Assembly: GCA_927911745.1 (NCBI GenBank)
Contig: CAKMQF010000067.1
Span: forward strand, 1 to 41,688
DNA: 41,688 nt
Direction of reading: 5' to 3'
From: an uncultured Gemella sp.
GTDB lineage: Bacteria; Bacillota; Bacilli; Staphylococcales; Gemellaceae
Positions 8,893 through 19,929 of this stretch are shown in pieces; within the stretch, counting starts at the first letter, position 1; the number at the start of each line of letters is the position of its first letter. Made by a program: the position numbers and the translations under genes. A model generated the notes under the pieces. That model worked only from the letters and a program-made list of their open reading frames with translations, did not search any database and was not told the origin of the DNA.

Positions 8893-9028
8893 TTTCATAT
8901 CATATTTTATAAAATAGAGACTAACCGTTTCACACAATACGGATTCTATATTATGAAGCCGGAGAATTTATAGATACTAATATAGACCATCTACCAACTA
9001 CGGAGCAACTCGAAAATTTGATTAACTA
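8893..9028 (+). other. Possible small gene or gene remnant after ldh
   Basis: The 110 bases between ldh and its terminator read like protein in two overlapping frames: ETNRFTQYGFY, then YYEAGEFIDTNIDHLPTTEQL ENLIN ending in TAA at 9026-9028. Removing one base near 8953 joins them. There is no convincing start codon or ribosome site. It could be a remnant or a short gene damaged by another indel. Weak evidence. Confidence 0.25.
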
Positions 9029-9056
9029 AAATTACAGTTTTCAGTTGCTCCTTTTT
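9002..9056 (+). terminator. Terminator of the ldh transcript
   Basis: GGAGCAACT-C-GAAAA (from 9002) pairs with TTTT-C-AGTTGCTCC (to 9051), followed by TTTTT. Strong 14-15 bp stem. It shares the ACTCGAAAA motif with hairpins near 36.1, 36.5 and 38.6 kb. Confidence 0.88.
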
Positions 9057-9209
9057 ATAATCTTATATTTTATAAATGCCATTATCTGTAAGTTTGCATA
9101 TTCTAAATATTTTTACTTATTCTTTAAATTTCAACTTTTCAGATTGTATATACAAGAATAAATATAAAATAATATTTCTTCTGTTTAAGATTAAAGCGTT
9201 CTCTTATAT

Positions 9210-9717
9210 TTGACAAATAGCTATAATTTGCTAAAATTAAATTGTAAACAGTTAGTAAGATAATTTTATCATTAAAATATTTTGGTATAATTAATATTAT
9301 TTTATTTCTTTTCAATTATACTATTTGTTGCATTTGATATTAATTATTACTGGAGTATCTATATTGTGGGAATAATTCAAATTAAATAAATTAGCCAATA
9401 TTTCAAGAGTTGACCATTTTCCCAAACAATATGTGGTATGTGTCATGAGTTAATAGTAAAGGGATATATCTATATATCTCATGCAATCTATTTGATTGTT
9501 CTTAAAACTGTGGAAGACTCTTTCGACTTCCATTTTAACGACTATGATACTATAGTCATATATTTCCTTTCGGTTGTTAAATTTATTTAACAATAAACTT
9601 TAATTTAATGTCGGAAGCAATTCCGATGAATACTACAAAATAACAATTTACCCTAAATTTTATTTTGTGTTCATATAACGAAAAGCGGTCCATTACGGGC
9701 CACTTTTTGTTTTTATT
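9210..9717 (+). ncRNA. Candidate structured non-coding RNA
   Basis: No credible ORF lies in 9060-9750. A promoter-like pair TTGACA (9210-9215), 16 bases, TAAAAT (9232-9237) and an extended -10 TGGTATAAT (9283-9291) sit at the left. A rho-independent terminator closes it at 9684-9716. In between is a run of hairpins: CATGAG/CTCATG (9444-9483) enclosing GATATAT/ATATATC; CAATC/GATTG (9484-9498); GGAAG/CTTCC (9512-9531); GACTAT/ATAGTC (9540-9557); TTGTTAAAT/ATTTAACAA (9574-9593); TCGGAA-GCAA-TTCCGA with a GNRA tetraloop (9611-9626). I see no tmRNA, 6S, RNase P, SRP or T-box signature. Transcription is inferred, not shown. Hairpins also arise by chance in AT-rich DNA, but this density and the GNRA loop are notable. 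Confidence 0.45.
9684..9716 (+). terminator. Terminator of the candidate RNA
   Basis: AGCGGTCC (9684-9691) and GGGCCACT (9697-9704) form a stem with one mismatch and a G-U pair, loop ATTAC, followed by TTTTTGTTTTTATT. The T-run favours the plus strand. No plus-strand gene precedes it apart from ldh, which has its own terminator. Confidence 0.75.
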
Positions 9718-9753
9718 ATTTACAACATTCTACTAATTATTTTCTAAATAATA

Positions 9754-9792
9754 CAAAAAAGAAGAAATAGGATTCCCTCCTACTTCTTCTTT
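9754..9792 (-). terminator. Terminator of the pfkA-pyk transcript
   Basis: AAAGAAGAAATAGGA (9758-9772) pairs with TCCTACTTCTTCTTT (9778-9792) with one mismatch. On the minus strand it is followed by six or more T. It lies 10 bases past the pyk stop. Confidence 0.88.
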
Positions 9793-9802
9793 AATTTTTA
9801 TA

Positions 9803-11241
9803 TTAGTCGATTACAGAAACTTTTAAGAAGTTTGTTGTTCCAGCGTTACTTACTGAAGTGTTGATACCACCAGTGATTACGATAGCATCTCCTTCTTTAG
9901 CATATCCTGAAGATTTAGCGATTCTTGCAGCAGTTAGTAACATTTCGTCTGTAGATTTAGCTTGTTCAGAGATTTGAGCATCAACTCCCCATACTAAGCT
10001 TAATCCACGAGCAACTTTAGCACTTGGAGTTACAGCTAAAATAGACGCGTTTGGACGGTATTTAGAAATTAATCTAGCTGTTTTCCCTAATTCAGTGTAA
10101 GTTACGATTGTGTGTAAGTCTAAGTTTAAAGCTGTGTATCCTACAGATACTCCGATTGCGTTTGTAATATCTTTAGATACAACTTTTTTAGAACGTTCTT
10201 TTAAGATACGAGAGTAATCTTGCATTTCTTCAGTACGTTTTGCGATTGTAGCCATTGTACGAACTGATTCGATTGGGTAAGCACCCGCTGCTGATTCTCC
10301 TGATAACATGATTGCATCAGTTCCATCGTAAATTGCGTTAGCTACGTCAGATACTTCGGCACGTGTTGGACGTGGGTTTTTTTGCATTGAGTCTAACATT
10401 TGAGTAGCTGTGATTACGAATTTACCAGCTTCGTTACATTTAGCAATGATATCTTTTTGCATGATTGGTACTTCTTCTGCTGGTACTTCAACACCAAGGT
10501 CTCCACGAGCGATCATAATACCATCAGATACTGCGATGATTTCATCGATGTTATCGATAGCTTCTTGACATTCGATTTTAGGGATGATTTGAACGTGTTC
10601 ACATCCTTCTTCTTTAAGAATACGTCTAACTTCTAGTACGTTTTCTTTTGTACGAACGAATGAAGCAGCAACGAAGTCGATATCTTGTTTACATCCGAAA
10701 CGAATATCCTCTTCATCTTTTGGAGTGATACCTGGTAATTTTGTAGATACACCTGGTACGTTAACTCCTTTTTTGTTTTTAAGTACTCCACCGTTTTGAA
10801 TAGTAGTGTAGATTAATCCACCTTCAACATCAACTTTGTTTACTGTTAATCCGATTAATCCATCGTCAAGTAAGATTGTATCTCCAGCTTTAACGTCGTG
10901 TACTAATTCACCATAAGTAATTGAGAATTTTTCTGTTGTTCCAAGAACTTCTGTCATAGAAACGATAACATCTTTTCCAGTTTCTAACATGATTGCATCA
11001 TTTTCCATGTTGTGAGTTCTAATTTCAGGACCTTTAGTATCTAAAAGGATAGCTAAGTTAGTTCCTGTAGCTTCTCTAACTTCTTTGATTGTTTGGATTC
11101 TTGCACCGTGTTCTGAGTAGTCACCGTGTGAGAAGTTAAGACGACAAACGTTCATTCCTAACTCTACCATTGTGTTAATGTTTCTTTAGCTTCAGACTTA
11201 GGTCCAATAGTACAAATAATTTTTGTTTTTTTCTGTATCAT
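9803..11241 (-). CDS. pyk: Pyruvate kinase (frameshift near N-terminus)
   Basis: Last ATP-yielding step of glycolysis: phosphoenolpyruvate plus ADP to pyruvate plus ATP. ATG 11239-11241 gives [23 protein letters not shown]. One missing base near 11170 separates this from [21 protein letters not shown]. Repaired length is 479 residues, normal for the short form lacking the extra C-terminal PEP-utiliser domain found in Bacillus. Motifs: active-site lysine region [15 protein letters not shown], metal-binding [46 protein letters not shown]. The C-terminal effector domain ends with ITGG and GTTNFLKV. It is downstream of pfkA and dnaE on the same strand, a standard Firmicutes order. A second, divergent copy lies at the right window edge. 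Confidence 0.95.
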
Positions 11242-11350
11242 AATATACCTCTTAAATTTTAATCTTTTATTATTTTAACTTATTTCCAATAAATTTTCAA
11301 ATACTTTCCTAAAAAATAGTTATTTTCAAGAAAGAAAACGTTTTTCTTCA

Positions 11351-12314
<964 letters not shown>

Positions 12315-12440
12315 GTAGTCTTACCTTCCTCATAATTTAATTAATTATTTTTAAATTTACCTACACAATATCATATTTTTGAGATTTTTTCTAGTAAAAA
12401 CAGAATTTTGTTTTATTTTTGTTCGATTATTTTTGTTTTT

Positions 12441-15400
12441 TTACTTATATGTGATTTTGATGCGTTTTCCAGGGAACTTTTCCAAAAATTTATGAACAAA
12501 TTCATGTTCGTTATAAATTGTAATCGTCTTCCCTTTTGTAGAATCATTATCAAGCAAGGCTATTACCTTAACTCTTCCATCATCAACCTTATATTCACTT
12601 AAAAGCTCTAATATTTCTTTATCAATAATTGTATAGATAGTTTTTATATTAGTTAGGCAGTATTCTCTATAATTTTTTAAACTGGCAATTTTTTCTAGGA
12701 TATACTGTTCTCTACCATTACGAAGTTGTTTTTTCAAAGTCATAACAGCGAAACTTCCTGCTTTTATAAATACATTAGCATACTTAAATACACTTGGAAA
12801 AACAGTAACATCATAATCATTTTTTCCATCGTTAACTGTTAAAAATGCCATATAATCGCCATTTTTAGTTCGTATCTCTTTTCTCGTTATGATTTCTACA
12901 TAACTATCGCTAACTTCACCACCAATATATTGTAGTGGTAAATAAGAATACTTCTCTTTTTCTACTTGGACTGGATGTTTTAAGAAGTATGTCCCTGTGA
13001 CTTCTTTTTCCATTTGGATTTTTTCTGTAATTGAATAGTCTTCTATCTCTTCTACCTTTAATGTTAGACCACTTTCTGCAGACAACGCAACACGTACATT
13101 ATTTATAAATTGCCTATTATCTGAATAATAATCATTTACCTTTTTCATCAAGGTAGCTCGATTATAACCAAAAGTATCTAAAGCGCCAGCCTTGACCAGT
13201 GAAATTGCAGCCTGTTGGTCAACCTTCTTATTCATACGTTTCAAGAAATCATCTATGTCTAGATAAGGTCCAAAATTAATTCTGTCTTGAACGATTTCAT
13301 AACCGCTTCTATAACCAACATTTTTTTATCGCGGTCAATGCAAATACTATATCATTTTTGAATACTCTAAAGTTTGATAAACTTCTATTAACATCAGGTT
13401 TTACAAGATTAATACCTAGGTTCATAAGCTCTTGTTTATACTCATTTATTTTCTTCTCACTGCTTATTACGTTATTTAATAAGGCTGTCATAAAATACTT
13501 AGTATAATAGACTTTTAAATAAGCTAATCGATAAGCCAACATACTATAAACAACAGCATGGCTCTTATTAAAACCATAATTTGCAAAGGTAACGATAAGA
13601 TCAAAAAGTTTCTCGGCGACTTTTATATCATAGCCAGCAGCAACACTTTTTTCTATGAAAATACGTCCATAGTACTCAAGGTCTTCTTTTTTCTTTTTAC
13701 TTACCGCTCTTCTCATATTATCCGCTTCATTGAGGCTCATATGGGCGAAGTTCACCGCAATCAACATAATCTGTTCTTGATAAACAATTACCCCATAAGT
13801 ATCCTTTAATATTTTCTCTAAATGCGGATGCGGATATACTACTTGCTCTTCTTTATTTTTTCTGCGTACATAGACTTCGATCTGAGCCATCGGGCCCGGT
13901 CTATAAAGTGCATTCATAGCAACAATATCATTAAATTCAGTAGGTTTTAGTAAATTTAGTTTCTCCTTCATCCCACTAGATTCAAACTGGAAGATACCTT
14001 CTGTCTTACCTTTTGCAAATAATTCATAAACCTTAGGATCTTGATAATTTATCTTTGTTATATCAAATGCCGGATTCTCTTTTCTAATTTCTTCGACAAT
14101 ACTCGATACCATAGTCAGATATCTAATACCTAAGAAATCTATTTTTAATAAACCAACACTCTCTACATCATCCATCGTCCACTGAGTTAAGTACTTCGTC
14201 ATATTCGATTCGGCTAAAGGTGCATAGTTAACCAATGGTTTGTCATCACTTATCACTATACCGGCTGCGTGTACCGATGGATTTTTTGGTAAATTCTCTA
14301 AACTTAGCGCTATACTAAACCAACGCTTATTAATATTACTTGTATTAATAAACGTTCTTAATTCTTCTGATATTTCATAACATTCTTTTAATGTTCTTGT
14401 AGAGCTAATATTACTACTAATAAACTTCAGAGTTTGTTCATCAAACTGCAATATTCTCGCCGATTCTCTAGCTGCACTTTTCGATTGAAATGTTGTAAAA
14501 GTAATAATCTGCGCTACCTTATCAGAACCATATTTTTCTTCCACATATTTTATGACTTCATCACGTCTAGTGTCTTGGAAGTCTATATCTATATCAGGCA
14601 TAGAAATACGCTCTTTGTTTAAAAATCTTTCAAACAGAAGATTGTATTCCAATGGATCCGCTTCTGTTATATCTAGTAAATAACATACTAAACTCCCAGC
14701 AGCACTACCACGTCCTGCACCTACTAATATACCATTATCTTTGGCATACTTTACAAAATCATAAACAATTAAGAAATAGTCGTTGAAGCCCATCTCATCG
14801 ATAATCTTAAGCTCATAACTATAACGCTTTTGATACTGATATAAATCTTTACCTATTAACTTTTCCTTAACACCTTTTTGAACTAAGTAATGCAAGTACT
14901 CTTTAGAAGATAACTTTTCGAATATCTCTTCTTTTTCTCCGTAGATATACTTAGGCAAATGATATCCCGAAAAATTCAATTCATATTTACAGCTATCTAT
15001 TATTAATTTTTGATTAGCAAATGATTTTTCGAAAATAGCATATAACTCTTCATCTCCTAGAGCTAAGATTTCTTCAAAATCCTTTTGTTCTCTGACGAAG
15101 TCTTCTCCTGAGATAGTTGTAAGTTCTTGTATATTAAGCTTTTTGTTATCGCGAATAGCACGACTAACAATGACTTGTTGATAGTGCTCTTTATTTAGAT
15201 AGAAACTTGGTTTAGTATAAACAATATTATCATAATTACTATAAAGACCTACCTGAAAACTCTCATTAAAACCAAAATAAAAATCATACTTACTTAGTAA
15301 ATTTTTTAAATAAGAGAATTCCATACTATCCCTAAGTTCATCTACAACAATCAAGACAAAGTCTTCTCTGTAATCAATCATATCACTAGAAAAATCTTCT

Positions 15401-15711
15401 ACAGTCCATTCTTCTCCGTTCATTAGCTTCGTAGAAATCTCTAATAGTTTATAAAACATCTTCTCTGTTTTACACAGTAAATTGAATTTTAAAAGCCCTA
15501 TCCCATAGCCTAAGTTAACTTCAAGACCTTGAATTAAGTTTATTCTTGCTTTTTTAGAAGCTTTATGAGCTTTAATAGCACCATACATATTTGGATCTAC
15601 TATAACAACTGATTTCTGATTGTCTTTTGCTAACTTTGAAAACAGACTCTCGTACTTAATTGTACTATTCAATAAGTCATATGCACTATGTACTTGCATA
15701 TTGTAATACAT
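12441..15711 (-). CDS. dnaE: DNA polymerase III alpha subunit DnaE (one frameshift)
   Basis: Replicative C-family DNA polymerase. In Firmicutes DnaE acts beside PolC, extending RNA primers. It reads 800 residues to ALTAIKKCWL and stops. Removing one A from the A7 run near 13321 gives ALTAIKNVGYRSGYEIVQD and joins the C-terminal 267 residues, 1089 in all. Order: PHP domain (1-200), palm and fingers with GRGSAAGS (333-340) and catalytic PDIDIDF (372-378), beta-binding and HhH region, and OB fold (EIRTKNGDYMAFLTVNDG). The PHP metal-site motifs are degraded: HSAYDLL where active forms have HSDYS, and VDPNMYG for TDHGNMFG. It therefore should lack PHP proofreading nuclease. Start ATG 15709-15711 has AGGAGG. 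It precedes pfkA and pyk. Confidence 0.95.
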
Positions 15712-15757
15712 ACTAATATCCTCCTTTCTTCGTTATTTTTATACCATCTATGAGATA

Positions 15758-16348
15758 TTATCCGCAAAGTGGGTTGTACTCATCCTCATCTGAAGAACAG
15801 CCCATATTTTCTCCATGGTTTTTGCTCGCTTCATTGAAGTAACGATATACTCTCTTATTATCATCACCCATAAAATAAATTGGATTGAATTGGATATATT
15901 TCATATTCCCTTCTTCATCTAGAAGATTTTCACAAACAACTCTTCGTTTTATAGATGCTACAAAATTCGTGTATTTTCCATACTCAGAAGTACTTTCAAC
16001 TTTACATTCAAGCGACAGTATACATTCATCCATAATCGGAGCATCGATATATTTTGCTGGATCATATGTCATATCAGCCATACCAATTTTATTCTGCCCT
16101 GAATGGAATCCCGCAATCTCCACCTTACTAAGTATTTGTTGACACGGTACGTTAACAGTGAACTCTCCATATTCTTTAATATTATCTACAGCATTACTAT
16201 CTGTTGTAAGGCCAACTGTAATCATATCTCCTAATGAATATGATGAACTACACGCTGTCACATTATACTTCCATTTTTTATCCTTATAGCCTATTAATAT
16301 TACAGGAAATCCGTAATATAACTTACTGGTTTTAGTTTCTAATTTCAT
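15758..16348 (-). CDS. Flavin reductase-like FMN-binding split-barrel protein
   Basis: 196 residues with the flavin reductase-like fold: an N-terminal strand YYGFPVILIGY, a serine/threonine flavin-phosphate loop VTACSSSYSLGDMITVGL, the NIKEYGEFTVNVP segment, and a C-terminal strand block RRVVCENLLDEEGNMKYIQFNPIYFMG. Proteins of this DIM6/NTAB-like group bind FMN and reduce flavins or unknown substrates. The exact reaction cannot be read here. The tail MGCSSDEDEYNPLCG is cysteine- and acid-containing and unusual. It is intact. It lies 46 bases upstream of dnaE and 50 bases after yaaA on the same strand. The neighbour YaaA is an oxidative-stress protein, so a redox role is plausible but inferred. 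Confidence 0.75.
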   Translation of the reverse strand: MKLETKTSKLYYGFPVILIGYKDKKWKYNVTACSSSYSLGDMITVGLTTDSNAVDNIKEYGEFTVNVPCQQILSKVEIAGFHSGQNKIGMADMTYDPAKYIDAPIMDECILSLECKVESTSEYGKYTNFVASIKRRVVCENLLDEEGNMKYIQFNPIYFMGDDNKRVYRYFNEASKNHGENMGCSSDEDEYNPLCG

Positions 16349-16398
16349 CTTCTTCTGTCCTTTTTCTTATTTTCCTTTTATATTTAACCTTCCCTATT

Positions 16399-17127
16399 TT
16401 ATCTTTTCGCTATAAAAGCCAATGTCTTTTCATCTGAATTTTTTTCGTTATATTCAAAACCATCAAATTTGATCTTTTTCATTTCGTCTACTGAAGAAAC
16501 TTTATTTTTTACAAGCTCAGTTAAGAACTTACCTCTAGCTTTTTTTGATATTGTAGAGTGGACTTTTAACACTCCTTCTTTTTCTTCCATAAAGCTAATT
16601 CTAGTAAACCTATCCCTCTGTTCTTTTGAAAATACCTCTTCAAATTCACTAGAAAGTAATGACACGATTAATTCTTCATCCTTAATACTCTTATCATAAT
16701 CTTCACGCCAGAAGTTTTTCAATGACTGATTTACGATTTTAATATTTTGTAAGAAGTCTAATCTATGCTCTTGAATTAAATCGTAAGCACCTATTACGCC
16801 ATATAAAGATGTTGTAATAAATACATTTTCTTTTATATATTTTTTATCCGTCTCATCAAAATCAGCACGAGCTATATTTCTATACATTAGACCATTAAAT
16901 AGCTCTAACGCCTCAAAACTTTTTGCTGTTTTGTTATTTATTTTTTCCCAACGAGAAAATTCTTCCACAGCCTTTTCTTCTTTGATTTTGTAGGCTTTTG
17001 CCAAGTCTTCTACACTTAATTTTGCTATTTCGCTTACTATTTCAGTACTTTTGTCACTTAGACTTACTGTCTCATTCGGAAGAGCCTTTTTGTTTAATTC
17101 TTTGGCTGTTGGTATTAAGATTTTCAT
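16399..17127 (-). CDS. yaaA: Peroxide stress protein YaaA (DUF328/UPF0246)
   Basis: 242 residues of the YaaA family, which in E. coli lowers free iron under hydrogen peroxide stress. Recognisable pieces: start MKILIPTAKELN, then FSRWEKINNKTAKSFEALELFNGLMYRNI (the domain-wide YxGLxYR pattern), FITTSLYGVIGAYDLIQEHRLDFL, the tryptophan in LKNFWREDY, and STISKKARGKFLTELVKN near the C-terminus. The structure of E. coli YaaA has a DNA-binding HhH motif, but I cannot confirm one here. It starts 2 bases after the stop of the 137-residue gene, so the two are surely co-transcribed. It is intact. Confidence 0.85.
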   Translation of the reverse strand: MKILIPTAKELNKKALPNETVSLSDKSTEIVSEIAKLSVEDLAKAYKIKEEKAVEEFSRWEKINNKTAKSFEALELFNGLMYRNIARADFDETDKKYIKENVFITTSLYGVIGAYDLIQEHRLDFLQNIKIVNQSLKNFWREDYDKSIKDEELIVSLLSSEFEEVFSKEQRDRFTRISFMEEKEGVLKVHSTISKKARGKFLTELVKNKVSSVDEMKKIKFDGFEYNEKNSDEKTLAFIAKR

Positions 17128-17129
17128 TA

Positions 17130-17543
17130 TTATTCCTCTTCTTCAGGTAACTCTAAGAAGCTATTTTCGATTAAACTTTCTACTTCCATTAGTACAAAGT
17201 TGTACTCTGTTGCTTTTATAGCTGGGTCGATAATTAATGTGTTAAAGTACCCTACCACGAAATCGCGGTTAGCTATCTCTAGTTTAAACATATATTCACT
17301 GATTTCATCTACTAAAAATGCTGTTTCTTTAAGAACTTTGTCTTCATAAGTGTTAGCGTAGTGAACTGTTTCTAAAAGTCTGCGAATTTCTAAGTCTGCG
17401 TGCTCTTTAGCAAAGCGATCATGAATGTGTTTTGCAAGTTCCTCAGCTTTTAGTTCTTCTGTGTTAATATTTTCTTTTTTTAGTACGTCTTTCTCTTCTA
17501 ATTTTGCTAATAATTCTGTTAAAGATTGGTGTAATGTTTTCAT
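17130..17543 (-). CDS. Unknown 137-residue helical protein upstream of yaaA
   Basis: I do not recognise the family. The protein is acidic (ends ELPEEEE), almost all predicted helix, lysine- and glutamate-rich in the first 45 residues, with no signal peptide, membrane segment or cysteine. Central stretch RRLLETVHYANTYEDKVLKETAFLVDEISEYMFKLEIANRDFVVGYFNTLIIDPAIKATEYNFVLMEVESLI looks like a compact helical bundle. Start ATG 17541-17543 has TAGGAGA upstream. Its stop is 2 bases before yaaA, so translation is probably coupled, and a stress-related role is a guess from that. Upstream DNA holds three TAGCGT repeats (17616-17649). It is intact. Confidence 0.7.
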   Translation of the reverse strand: MKTLHQSLTELLAKLEEKDVLKKENINTEELKAEELAKHIHDRFAKEHADLEIRRLLETVHYANTYEDKVLKETAFLVDEISEYMFKLEIANRDFVVGYFNTLIIDPAIKATEYNFVLMEVESLIENSFLELPEEEE

Positions 17544-17615
17544 TTAATTTTCTCCTATATTTACAATAAATTTTTTAAAACTTCTTCTATATATTTTATA
17601 AGAAAAACTTGAAAA

Positions 17616-17649
17616 ACGCTAATAATACGCTACATACACAACTACGCTA
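17616..17649. repeat. Three ACGCTA direct repeats upstream of the yaaA operon
   Basis: ACGCTA at 17616-17621, 17627-17632 and 17644-17649, spaced 11 and 17 bases. They lie upstream of the minus-strand -10-like TATAAAAT. Possible regulator site, weakly supported. The rest of 17650-17769 shows nothing else clear. Confidence 0.25.
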
Positions 17650-17769
17650 GATTTCAAAGAAAACTATATTATCTACTGTTATTTTATTATTGTAGTAGAA
17701 CTGATTAGACCCAAAATCTATTACTGAAAATTATCACATAAATAAATGCATTTCTCACTTTTCATTGTT

Positions 17770-17798
17770 TTAACAACGCTTTCTTTAAATGTTATAAT
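17770..17798 (+). promoter_or_regulatory. Promoter of the small membrane protein gene
   Basis: TTAACA (17770-17775), 17-base spacer, TATAAT (17793-17798). A 5' leader of about 165 bases follows and holds a stem GAAATTAA/TTAATTTC (17908-17915 and 17937-17944) with inner AGG/CCT, ending shortly before the ribosome site. Confidence 0.7.
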
Positions 17799-17970
17799 AT
17801 AAGTAAGATATAATATATATTTTACTATACATTTAACATTATTATAAGATAGATTTGCTATAAAAAAAAATTTATTATCAATAAATTAAAATAATCTAAA
17901 AAATTATGAAATTAATTAGGAATCTTTGCCTATAAGTTAATTTCAGGAATTTTAAAAAGGGGGATTTTAT

Positions 17971-18155
17971 ATGAGCAATGATGATAGATTAAAAACTACT
18001 ATAATAATATTATTAGTAATTCTGATTTTAACGATAATTTTTTGCACAATAGCTATAATTGAAAAATTAGACTTGGTTCAACACACTCCAAGTCTTGTGA
18101 GAATTGTAGCATAAACGATGTCCTTAAAGCACTTAAAAACGCAGATAAAACATAG
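17971..18155 (+). CDS. Small single-pass membrane protein, probably frameshifted
   Basis: ATG 17971 follows AAAAAGGGGG. As written it gives 47 residues (MSNDDRLKTT, a long Ile/Leu helix, then EKLDLVQHTPSLVRIVA) stopping at 18112-18114. If one base is missing near 18088, the frame reads KSCENCSINDVLKALKNADKT and stops at 18153-18155, making 61 residues. The longer form is favoured because its stop falls inside the foot of the terminator and because the tail is protein-like, with a CENC pair. Topology would be a short charged N-terminus, one helix and a small external or cytoplasmic Cys-x-x-Cys tail. Family unknown. It could be a small regulator or a type I toxin-like peptide, but nothing shows toxicity. 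Confidence 0.55.
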
Positions 18156-18173
18156 TTTTTATCTGCGCTTTTA
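18140..18173 (+). terminator. Terminator after the small membrane protein gene
   Basis: CGCAGATAAAA (18140-18150) pairs perfectly with TTTTATCTGCG (18157-18167), followed by CTTTTATT. It overlaps the stop of the repaired small ORF. Confidence 0.88.
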
Positions 18174-18182
18174 TTATAAAAG

Positions 18183-18192
18183 ATGGTATAAT
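18183..18192 (+). promoter_or_regulatory. Extended -10 of glpK
   Basis: TGGTATAAT with TATAAT at 18187-18192, 30 bases before the glpK start. No clear -35 at 17 bases; that spot is within the preceding terminator. An extended -10 promoter is likely. Confidence 0.55.
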
Positions 18193-18218
18193 AATAACGA
18201 AATAATTATTCGAGGTGA

Positions 18219-19717
<1,499 letters not shown>

Positions 19718-19734
19718 TTATCAATAAAATAAAA

Positions 19735-19777
19735 GCTAAGAATTAGGTTTTAAAAAAACTTACTCTTAGCCTTTTTT
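19735..19777 (+). terminator. Terminator of glpK
   Basis: GCTAAG (19735-19740) pairs with CTTAGC (19765-19770), with inner GTTTT/AAAAC, followed by CTTTTTT. Confidence 0.82.
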
Positions 19778-19824
19778 GTATCTAATATATTTTCACTATT
19801 TATATAAGTAGTATAGCCAATTTC

Positions 19825-19853
19825 TTGAAATAACATTTTCACAGTGATATAAT
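19825..19853 (+). promoter_or_regulatory. Promoter of the LPXTG repeat protein gene
   Basis: TTGAAA (19825-19830), 17-base spacer, TATAAT (19848-19853) with an extended TGATATAAT. Very close to consensus. Confidence 0.82.
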
Positions 19854-19865
19854 TAAAGTTATAGG

Positions 19866-19879
19866 TGAAAACGTTTGCC
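19866..19879 (+). promoter_or_regulatory. cre site (CcpA) for the LPXTG repeat protein
   Basis: TGAAAACGTTTGCC matches the cre consensus except at the last base. It lies just past the expected transcription start, so carbon catabolite repression of this surface protein is likely. Confidence 0.65.
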
Positions 19880-19929
19880 TTGAATTGTTAAACTAACCAA
19901 GTTGCAATTTATATAGAAGAGGTGATTTT

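Noticed and set aside
12315..12440. Terminator between dnaE and pfkA
   Set aside because: T-rich on one strand but no stem of useful length. Read-through or a weak pfkA promoter is as likely.
13558..13809. Plus-strand open frame inside dnaE
   Set aside because: It is antisense to strongly conserved DnaE sequence, has no ribosome site and low-complexity content.
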